DNA from: Echinarachnius parma
Taxonomy: Eukaryota; Echinodermata; Echinoidea; Clypeasteroida; Echinarachniidae
NCBI GenBank assembly: GCA_037951105.1
Contig: JBAMJV010007397.1
Coordinates: forward strand, 104,501-168,500
DNA: 64,000 nt
Direction of reading: 5' to 3'
Of the stretch, positions 57,801 to 64,000 are shown in pieces. Position 1 is the stretch's first letter. Each line of letters begins with the position of its first letter. The translations under genes were made by a program, and so were the position numbers. Below the pieces are notes generated by a model, which was not told where the DNA came from, ran no database searches, and was given only the letters and a program-made list of their open reading frames with translations.

Positions 57801-59934
57801 CAAAATTACTGTTGTTGATATCAAATTTTTTTTTTAAAGATTATCTATCCAGTGAACCGTTTCTGTATGTTTCTTTATAATGGAAAGTACCCCGTTCTGC
57901 TATTTCTGGGCCACCCTGTATAAGCAAATAATATGCGTATGACGTCAGTGGCGTAGCTACGGGGGGGCACGGGGGGGCACGTGCCCCCCCCCCCCCCCAA
58001 TCGTTTGGCAAAAAAAAAAAAAAAAAATGACGACCCGACATGAAGCCAAATGTGTCTACAATGTATATCATTCATTATTATCACGTTTTATTTAATGTGT
58101 GATAATAATCATTATCAACGATAATAACCAAGAACATAACATCGTTCCCTAGTACTAGCAATAGCGCACCTATATCAGTTTGAAGAATCCTTCCAATATA
58201 GCGCCTTATGCAAATTTTCAGTCCCGTGCGCGAGGATCGACGCTCACCGCATTTTAGAAGACATAGAGCGCGTATAGGCCTAACAAACTTCCTAGCATGG
58301 TAAATCGTTTACTGTATCATACCAAGGGCCCTTTTAGGATCTTGAATCTGCCTCCCGCTTTTATAGATAATTTTGACGCCTTCATGCAGGCTATAAAGGC
58401 GCATAGCTGCACTACGTAGTCCTAAATGTCTAGGTAAAGACAAACTTCTTTTACTAATTTCTTCACTCCAAATGCACCCGTTCCATTAATTCATGATGCA
58501 TAATCTAGGCATATTGTTGATGATCATGATTGAAGGAGCACCAGTCATCTTCTCCAGAGTCGATATCTGCATCAGTTGAGCATAGGCCTACTGAAACTAA
58601 TTCAAGGGACCCGAGCATAGCTGTTTTTTTTTTAGTTTGAAAAGGACTGTAAATCTTAATTTTTGCCGCGCGCTTCGCGCGCATATTCTGAAATAATGAT
58701 ATATACGAAATTTATTAGACCCTCATCTATCATGTCTATAGCACAATATCATCGGAAAATAAAATAATTTGAAATAATATATCTTTTAGTAAATTCGGTC
58801 CATATGCGCTGAATGCAAATAAAATTGAAATATTATGTCCCCCACATTAGAAAGGGGAGGAGATTGTCCCCCTCCTTTGTCATTAAGTATGTTTGGTTCC
58901 ATACTTATATACTTTATATTACGTGAAATTTCTGTCTTAGGTGTGCACCAAATCGCACAATTTCAGGCCCCAAAATACGAAAGCTCCAGGCCTACTGTGG
59001 GAGGGGGACACCACCTCCCACACCCTCCCCCAATCGGTCGCTTCGCTTCCTCGCAATGTCTCCCCTCCACTTTTGCTTAGTTCCATTGGAGCTCAATGCC
59101 CTAGACTATATCGATGGCTCTATAGTATACAGGATCACGTGGATCCATCTCACGGGCTTAATCTTTCCTCGCTATTACCGTTTTAAAATACGTAACGAGT
59201 AGATTCACTATTATATACCATTTTAACACCCATGATTAAGACAATGATAAAGACAATAATGACCATACTTCTACAGTGATATTTTAAACACCAATTTCAA
59301 AAATTTCAAAAAAATTGGGAGGGGGTGAACCCCCTCCCACACCCTCCCCCAAATAAATGTAGACAAGCATACGGCGTGAGAGTATTTGAGTCTGGTGTGT
59401 GTGTACACGTATGTTTGATTGTGTGTGTATACTTTATCATGAGGGAAATGATTTCTTTAATTCAGTATTATCAAATTTCCTTCCAAGGTATGCACCAAAT
59501 TGCATTATTTCAAGTAAAAATTTGCAAAAGCTCCCTACCGTGGGAGGGGGGACACGCCCCTCCCACACCCTCCCCCCTCAGGAGCTACGCGCCCTCGGGC
59601 TTGGTCGCTGCGCTCCCTCGCAGCTGTGCCCCCCCAATCACTTGACCCTCGCTACGCCACTGTATGACGTAATACTCCCCGTTGGCAAGCTTAACAATAG
59701 TAACTAGGTCCGGCAAGCTCCGGCAAACTTAGCTTGCCGGACCTAGTTACTATTGTTAAGCTTGCCAACGGGGAGTCTATACGTCATACGCATATTATTT
59801 GCATACATTGGATGTAGTCAACCCGTCCTGTTCACTACCTGTTCGCTGCCTTTGAACCATTTTCGCTTTTAGTCAACGCGCGTTCACAATGACGGTTCCC
59901 TCCCGCACACAATCATGACAAACTCACACACACA

Positions 59935-59970
<36 letters not shown>

Positions 59971-60925
59971 AACACTTGTGGTGTGGCAAGATTGGTAGAG
60001 CGCGCGCTTTCCGATCATGAGATCCCGAGTTCGAACCCTGCCCACTGCCTTTGTCCTTCAGCAAGACAATTTATCCACAAATGCTGCTCTCTACCCAGGT
60101 GTATAAATGGGGACCCGGTAGGAGGTGAAAGCCTATGTGAAGGATCTTCTCAATGCCCATGAGCCGCTTGGAAGGAATGCTCCCCATGGAGTGGAGATGG
60201 TGCACAAATGTGTGCTGGTTTGCATTGTATCCTATGACCGGGGGTAATAATATCATTGTTTGGAAATGAAATAAACTAAACTGAAACTGAACTAAAGCGC
60301 TTAGAGATGATTATCAATCATATTAGGCGCTATATAAATCGAGTATATTATTATTATTATTATATTATTTCACACATCATGCGCAAACACACGAACACCT
60401 AATTACTCAAAACTCCCACACAGACACACAAATACACACACACAATCACACAGACACACACACACTTACACACACGCACAAACATCCACTCCCGCACGCA
60501 CTCGCACTCAAACAAACACAAATGCACACAAACACCCCATACACGCGCACACGCGCACACAAACCCTTACACACACGTATACACACAAACACAACATTAA
60601 TAAAACTCCCACACAGACGCATACACATACACATCTCACACCCACACAAACACAAACACACGAACGCACACTCACAAATGCACACAAACACCCACACACG
60701 CACATCCACACAAACACACGCACGACACTCATCCACGTGAGCACTCAAATAAACACAAACACACGCACACACTCAAACAAAAACCCACACCCTTACACAC
60801 ACGCATATACACACACACACGCAGGAACTCGCATTCCAACAAACATGCACAAGCACACACATACACGCACAAACACCCACATACACACAACAACATAAAC
60901 ACCCACACAAAAGTACTCAAACACA

Positions 60926-60989
<64 letters not shown>

Positions 60990-62636
60990 AACGCGCACAC
61001 ACGTACACACAGCCACAAACGCACATAGTCAAACACACACGCATACACCACAGTTAGATAATCCACCACACACAGACATACACACGTATAAAATACACAC
61101 ACATACATGTTGATAATTCTCTGAATACGTCATTCTGAGGACGGCGTACTGGATTTTCCGACGAACCTGAAATCGGGCATGAACGAGTGCTCAGACTGGC
61201 CAGACGACGAGAGAGAACGTAAGTGACGTAATTTCTCGCCTAAATGACGTCATTTCTTCTTGTAGGGTGGTTAAGGGCCAAACATATGGGTGTCCACTGC
61301 ATTTTGGGGTACAATTGTTTTACTTGACATACAATAAAAATCTATCAAAATGGTGTATTTATTGATATAATTTGAGAGATCATATTAAATTATGGAAATT
61401 AGGCTTAATTTGCATAGATACAGAGTGTCTCTTTGTACGAATTTTCTTCTTTTGATCCAAGGAGTATGTATGCCAAGTAAAACAATCGTACCCCAAAATG
61501 CAGTCACGGACCCCTTACCCACCCTACTATTCGTCGTCCTCAGTGAAGACGTGGCTTGCGAAAATTCCGTAATAAAAAAAGTTGAACATCGTTGAAGCAT
61601 AAAATGTGTCTGCATGCATCGAACACAAAATATGAATCACGCGTCATCAGTCCACACGTCGCTGTTCATTTATCATGTTGCAGATGTGGTCTAACTTCCC
61701 CATTTGAACGGGACGGGAGATACGATTTATGCCTTGCTCACTTTACTTTAACAGCTTTTATCCAAAAGCGGGTATGTTACCATTGTTTATACCGTGATTA
61801 TATACACTAAACAAACAAACAAACAAACAAACAAACAAACAAACTTTGCACAAAATTCAACAACCAAATCGGTTACGTGTGATAGAGATTATTACGTGAA
61901 CTGTTGTTTCACAGCCCGTGTATGGTGTCGTGATCGCGAGGGTCTCGCTGTCCAGTTCGTATCCTTGGCATGTCGAGCTCCTGAGCGTGACGACGTCGAG
62001 GGAAGACACACCGAGTGCTGCTTTGTCTAGGTACACGGTCATGTAAGTATCGTTGCATCGAAGTCTTGAACCTCGTGAGAAGAAGGCAAATGGGAAGGAA
62101 TAGGTAGAGAAGAAGTGTTATTATTGTGTGTATACATTTCTTATATACAATTTTTTATGTTCGATGGTGATTACAAATAGGCCGAATAAGTGATGTACAA
62201 CACACGTAAGCGGTTGATAGTTGACCATCTACATTATTTAATGTGATATTACAAATACAATTTAAATCCAGAATAATTCCATTATAATAGTGGAAGCCGA
62301 TTTATACGTTATAAATCATTATAGTAATATGAAAGTTAAACCATATTAATGTTTGTTCAGGTGAGTTATTTTAGGTGTACAAAAGTTGAACTAAGAAGTC
62401 CTAAAAAGTAAGTTCATAAAGCCTGGTCAGTATATACTTTCTCTGCAGGGTCCAAATTCGACGTCATCGACTGCGACAACAAACAGCGTCGGGTCCGTGA
62501 CGATTGCCTTGATGACGAGTTTGCCGACGGAAGAGGCTGGAACCTCGACCTGAGCTCCGATCCACTTAGCGGGCTGCTGGCCGAACGCTGACCAGAGAGG
62601 CAGCAGGTTGCCCGCGACGTCTGGCTGGAAGAACAC
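48792..62636 (-). CDS. MAM + ZP domain transmembrane protein, 3' part of a seven-exon gene model (5' end outside window)
   Basis: Exons in transcript order: 62636-62438, 62071-61896, 52859-52608, 51620-51481, 50264-50162, 49676-49472, 48895-48792. They total 1179 nt (392 codons plus TAA), and all junction phases agree (1, 0, 0, 2, 0, 1). Residues 1-65 are the end of a MAM domain, closing with VAVDDVEFGPC. Residues 72 to about 313 are a ZP domain with four cysteines in ZP-N (C72 first) and six in ZP-C, the ten-cysteine (type II) pattern. R-V-T-R at 326-329 is a candidate furin-type site. Residues 368-387 are a membrane helix, followed by a five-residue tail. ZP domains polymerise into extracellular filaments or matrix after cleavage and release; the MAM domain is an adhesive ectodomain. 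The product is inferred to be a surface or secreted matrix protein. The signal peptide and other N-terminal domains are not in the window. The orthologue is not identified. Confidence 0.88.
48960..49190. repeat. GGGA/GAGG-rich intron sequence with poly(G)
   Basis: Purine-rich on this strand; 19 G at 48976-48994. Lies in the last intron of the MAM/ZP gene. Confidence 0.88.
49472..49676 (-). CDS. MAM/ZP gene, exon f: ZP-C end and candidate cleavage site
   Basis: Acceptor gccacgacag, donor ACTGCAG|gtatgt, phase 0 to 1. It reads IYVHCEVLICHR, then two further cysteines in SSCE and NDCN, which close the ZP domain. Next comes a basic, serine-rich stretch with SRVTRD (R-x-x-R) and PFFPKRTRS. Either could serve as the consensus cleavage site typical of ZP precursors; which is used is inference. 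Confidence 0.86.
49741..50240. repeat. Tandem duplication (period 304 bp) containing a broken copy of exon e
   Basis: The block starting at 49741 (ATGCTGAGCAAATAAAATAC) restarts at 50045. The first unit holds a partial copy of exon e (49966-50045) with a small insertion and with the donor GT changed to TT. The acceptor side is missing because the duplication breaks inside the exon. Confidence 0.8.
50162..50264 (-). CDS. MAM/ZP gene, exon e: ZP-C middle
   Basis: 103 nt. Acceptor ggtttgtctag adds one base to complete glycine, followed by CPLAGGVRVFPSS, so the join reads LITDG-C-P, the canonical ZP-C continuation. It then continues SMKAFTLRED and ends at donor GAATTG|gtaaat in phase 0. A nearer AG (acttgcag) would produce a stop codon, which decides the start. 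A broken partial copy of this exon lies at 49966-50045. Confidence 0.86.
50891..51077. mobile_element. MITE with GGGGTGTATTCTG ends
   Basis: GGGGTGTATTCTGAAAACGA, then TTTTCAGTTAA, inverted at 51046-51077. Also mirrored inside: ACGTAGATA / TATCTACGTC. Intron of the MAM/ZP gene. Confidence 0.87.
51150..51360. repeat. Degenerate minisatellite, unit about 37 bp
   Basis: About five units of GATCTCTCTACGACGTGCGC and CGAATTAGCC, drifting towards the right. Confidence 0.8.
51481..51620 (-). CDS. MAM/ZP gene, exon d: ZP-C start
   Basis: Encodes VDEGDVIYLATNIYF, then NARCWATSTADP, then TLITDG, matching the ZP-C order: strand, Cys-Trp-Ala-Thr, loop, Leu-Ile-x-Asp-Gly. Donor ACGG|gtaaga is good and leaves phase 2. 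The acceptor (gctaactgtcggaag) has a branch-point-like CTAAC but a weak pyrimidine tract; only 32 bp of intron separate it from a TTAA-flanked element. Confidence 0.85.
51657..51900. mobile_element. TTAA element family Y, copy 4 (partial)
   Basis: After TTAA at 51653-51656: AGGGATATTCAGGTTCTGG, AGTAGGTGCTTCAA, TGATCGATGAAAATCCGTTC and AGAAATGGCTGAAATATCC, in family order. The right end is not definable. It stops 32 bp from the 3' splice site of exon d. Confidence 0.65.
52316..52381. mobile_element. Right-end fragment of the piggyBac-like family
   Basis: CCCCCACCCCCATCG, AAATAGCCCGGCCTTTTTAG, AG and TTAA, matching the right end at 47213. Confidence 0.7.
52608..52859 (-). CDS. MAM/ZP gene, exon c: ZP-N end and linker
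   Basis: 84 codons, phase 0 to phase 0. Acceptor tttcccattcag, donor CATCAG|gtagga. The segment FTNRVTI, then an arginine-rich turn, then EIALNCSL supplies the fourth ZP-N cysteine. Later NFSVSFRQY and SDKFFEPFPVSAF lead into ZP-C. The intron before it (52860-61895) is about 9 kb and carries most of the window's large transposon insertions. Confidence 0.88.
53123..53142. repeat. Poly(C), 20 bp
   Basis: Homopolymer just upstream of the family X fragment. Confidence 0.93.
53296..56718. mobile_element. Mariner-like foldback element, 3.4 kb, with inner tandem copies
   Basis: TA on both sides. Ends TACAGCTTGTCCCAGAAAAA and the inverse TTTTTCTGGGACAAGCTGTA. The inner block with GATTGACAAAAGATCCTCAT, TCTCCATGACCACTG and ATCATTCTGATTGAT is repeated about five times in total, mostly tandem at 56150-56690. 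It contains a second element at 53743-56123. Confidence 0.87.
53743..56123. mobile_element. Foldback element nested in the previous one, TTA target duplication
   Basis: Ends TAGTCCAGTCAAT and ATTGACTGGACTA, flanked by TTA. A parallel copy of the host repeat shows the intact site GTCTCCTTACAAAATCTGG (about 56325). Inside is a 1.5 kb inverted repeat centred near 54540, plus partial copies of the arm end at 55130-55250 and 55985-56110 (ATTTTGCCGAGGTCAA). No transposase. Confidence 0.85.
57336..57920. mobile_element. Mariner-like foldback MITE, 585 bp
   Basis: TA on both sides. Ends TACAGGGTGGCACAGAAATA and the inverse GGGCCACCCTGTA. The arms are inverted over most of the length (CTTAAGTGACACCATGTCAG / CTGACATGGTGTCACTTAAG). 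Confidence 0.9.
57924..59803. repeat. Palindrome split by a hAT element
   Basis: Left arm GCAAATAATATGCGTATGAC and GT (57924-57945) continues after the hAT at 59671 and pairs with 59731-59803. The central part is a 46 bp perfect stem (59674-59719 / 59731-59776) with an 11 nt loop. Confidence 0.88.
57946..59662. mobile_element. hAT-type non-autonomous element, 1.7 kb
   Basis: Ends CAGTGGCGTAGCTACGG and the inverse CGCTACGCCACTG, flanked by the 8 bp duplication TATGACGT (57938-57945, 59663-59670). 8 bp duplications and CAGNGGCGTAGC ends are typical of hAT. Inside are three blocks of the type GGGAGGGGG, then CCCCTCCCACACCCTCCCCC. No transposase frame. Confidence 0.92.
59920..59968. repeat. (CA)n microsatellite
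   Basis: Interrupted CA run before the SINE. Confidence 0.93.
59985..60352 (+). mobile_element. SINE-A, full-length copy with a 32 bp insertion
   Basis: tRNA-like head (TGGCAAGATTGGTAGAGCGC, B box GAGTTCGAACCC), then CAGCAAGACAATTTATCCAC, ACCCAGGTGTATAAATGGGG, ACCCGGTAGGAGG, CCGGGGGTAATAATATCATT, AAGCGCTTAGAGATGATTAT, GCGCTATATAAATCGAG and an ATT tail. Between CATTGT and AAAGCGC is an extra GGAAATGAAATAAACTAAAC, TGAAACTGAACT. Confidence 0.88.
60365..61110. repeat. CA-rich microsatellite field
   Basis: Interrupted (CA)n over 700 bp, with a pure run near 60928-60984. All long frames here are repeats of Cys/Val or Thr/His. Confidence 0.95.
61806..61846. repeat. (CAAA)n microsatellite
   Basis: About ten ACAA/CAAA units next to exon b. 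Confidence 0.95.
61896..62071 (-). CDS. MAM/ZP gene, exon b: ZP-N start
   Basis: Acceptor ttctcacgag opens the exon with two bases that complete a serine codon (phase 1); donor CAC|gtaata ends it in phase 0. The first ZP cysteine is in RCNDTYMTVYL, the second in SSTCQG and the third in TPYTGCET, the usual order of ZP-N. A slightly downstream acceptor (ttcaag) exists but would break phase with exon a. Confidence 0.87.
62438..62636 (-). CDS. MAM/ZP gene, exon a: C-terminal part of MAM domain
   Basis: Acceptor tactcacag precedes GTG at 62636; donor GAAA|gtatat follows 62438. The exon starts in phase 0 and ends in phase 1. The translation has the MAM landmarks LWSAFGQQPAKW and the closing VVAVDDVEFGPC. 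The earlier half of the MAM domain must be in an exon to the right; I found none between 62637 and 64000. Confidence 0.87.
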
Positions 62637-62705
62637 CTGTGAGTATGGATATCAGACTACGTTTTGTGAGCTTACATAGGAACACGGGGATGAAAGAAGT
62701 AATAG

Positions 62706-62835
62706 AACATCAACTCAAATAACCTAACCACGTCTAGAGGGATAGAAGGGGTGCGCAATCATGAAGTATAATAACATCAACTCAAATAACCTATAACCCC
62801 GTCCCGAGGGATAGAAGGGGTGCGCAATCATGAAC
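62706..62835. repeat. Two 65 bp tandem units
   Basis: AACATCAACTCAAATAACCT restarts 65 bp later; both end GGGTGCGCAATCATGAA. Confidence 0.9.
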
Positions 62836-63263
62836 GAGGAGGTGAAATGCGTGTTTATAGGAAGACAGTTCGAAACAGCAATATAGCCTACCGCCCATCA
62901 CCGTGAGTGTTGTTGGTTTCTGCAAACGGATGGAATTCGAATTTGTAGGCGTACAAGTGTTGATAATATAGGTTTTCCCATTCATTTTCGTCCTTTTGTC
63001 ATTCAATTTCGTCCCGAGAAGCCGAGAATTAATGTGCCAATGCCAACTTCAATTTTGTCTATTGTCGACCACTTTCACAAAAAGTCCATTCAATTTAGTC
63101 GTTCGTCACGCATTTTCTTCTTCTTCTTCTTCCGGTACTGTGCAGAACCTCCTAGGAGTATACTCGTCGATTACAATTCAAATTCATCGGTCACAGTTGC
63201 TGAACACAGCTGTGACTGACGAATTTGAATTGTACTGGACGAAAATGTGTGACAAATGACTAA

Positions 63264-63440
63264 AGCCCGGCGCAGACAGAGCCGACTCGACCCGACCCGA
63301 CTGGTTTTCAGTCGGATCGGCTCTGTGTGCGATGCCTCACGATTCCGATTTTACCGGTCGGTATACAATCGTAGCCAGTCGGGCCCGATTAGACATGTTG
63401 AATCGGGATCGGGGAGTCGTGGCCAACTGGAGAGCCTCAA
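63264..63440. mobile_element. PIF/Harbinger-like MITE, copy H3, right end lost
   Basis: TAA, then AGCCCGGCGCAGACAGAGCC and GACTCGACCCGA as in H1/H2. The expected right end is not found. Confidence 0.8.
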
Positions 63441-63441
63441 C

Positions 63442-63930
63442 CAATCACAACGCTAGAAAATGACGTGATATTTTGGCTATGTATGTCAGCTGAAAGGCGA
63501 CAATATTTTCCCTTCAGGAATGCATTGACTTTACGTGTAATTATTTGTATCGCACACCGTGTATTGTACGCATAGCTTGTATACGTTTCTTCTGTTTATT
63601 ACGTTATCGGTTGTGCATTTGCTGCTGTGAGAAGAGGCAATTTCGGAAGAAAGGTACATTTTAAGTAGATATCCTTCATTAGTAATGGCATAGATTTGCT
63701 GTATACAATTTTCATAAGTTTCAAAGAATTGATTTAGTCTAGCGTATGTAGCTGATGCCAAAACGCAAAGTTCGTAAACGCGAGTGATAACTTGCCATTA
63801 TGACTTGTGTTTTCAAGAGTCTGGGCAAGTGGTAATCTACCCATAGCACTTACAAGTTTACTTACATTTACAAATCTGAACTTGAAATATGGAGTTATAT
63901 TACGTCTTGTATGTTAGGCCTTACACCTGG
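63442..63930. other. Nothing recognised
   Basis: No MAM exon found here on the minus strand. Confidence 0.4.
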
Positions 63931-63931
63931 G

Positions 63932-64000
63932 CCCCGTTGCAGAAAGAGATACAATCGATTGTAAGTTAAGATTGATTGTAAGTCAGAAAATTTGCGCGTT
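63932..64000. mobile_element. MITE Q, copy 2, cut by the window edge
   Basis: GGCCCCGTTGCAGAAAGAGA, TACAATCGATTGTAAGTT, then a partner of the inner part of copy 1 (AGTCAGAAA, TTTGCGC). Confidence 0.85.

Noticed and set aside
60446-61108. Cys/Val-rich frames on the minus strand
   Set aside because: Translation of interrupted (CA)n; no splice signals or domains.
61138-61212. Plus-strand block GVLDFPTNLKSGMNECSDWPDDE before GTAAGT
   Set aside because: Looks exon-like, but has no good acceptor, no partner and lies inside the minus-strand gene's intron. The minus-strand reading also does not extend the ZP domain.

Overview
This 64 kb window is metazoan nuclear DNA: AT-rich and intron-rich, with GT-AG introns, tRNA-derived SINEs, LINE remnants, many microsatellites and a dense mosaic of DNA-transposon relics. 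The SINE style (tRNA head, a body about an accepted 'acceptance/poly-T style' tail with a 'gcgctatataaatcga' end), the MAM+ZP receptor-like protein and a titin/twitchin-type FN3 exon suggest a marine invertebrate deuterostome, most likely an echinoderm. The species is not determined, and no database search was possible, so all family names rest on motifs I can read.

Genes. The best-supported gene is on the minus strand at 62636-48792. It has seven exons whose splice phases agree at every junction. They give 392 residues: the end of a MAM domain, a complete ZP domain with ten cysteines, a candidate furin-type site, one membrane segment and a five-residue tail. Its 5' part lies beyond the right edge. 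On the plus strand there is a titin/twitchin/projectin-type FN3 exon (13721-14004) that carries a frameshifting lesion, a possible upstream partner exon end (13208), and a lone exon with a Myb/SANT-like sequence (8559-8663). Two tRNA genes with anticodon AGC lie divergently in a 439 bp near-perfect palindrome (8890-9328).

Layout. 1-8 kb: dispersed repeat R1, a SINE fragment, a TIR element (2981-3622) and a long-inverted-repeat element (4931-6558). 8.5-17.5 kb: the Myb-like exon, the tRNA palindrome, a 2 kb foldback element (10125-12134), the FN3 exons with local duplications around a TTAA-flanked element (14473-15732), and a second copy of R1. 17.5-22.3 kb: a minisatellite split by a 3-bp-TSD MITE, a minus-strand non-LTR retrotransposon with ORF1 fused to RT by an internal deletion, and long simple repeats. 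22.3-41 kb: mostly gene-free, with scattered SINEs, TTAA elements and G/C homopolymers. 41-48.5 kb: large (GAA)n and (GAAA)n arrays, TTAA element families X and Y nested in each other, and a decayed LINE holding three separate insertions. 48.7-64 kb: the MAM/ZP gene. Its 9 kb intron is packed with a 3.4 kb foldback that itself contains another element, a mariner-like foldback, a hAT-type element inserted in a palindrome, a SINE and CA repeats.

The most informative structures are the nested insertions. In several cases neighbouring repeat copies show the empty target site, so target-site duplications (TA, TTA/TAA, TTAA, 5 bp, 8 bp) can be read directly.
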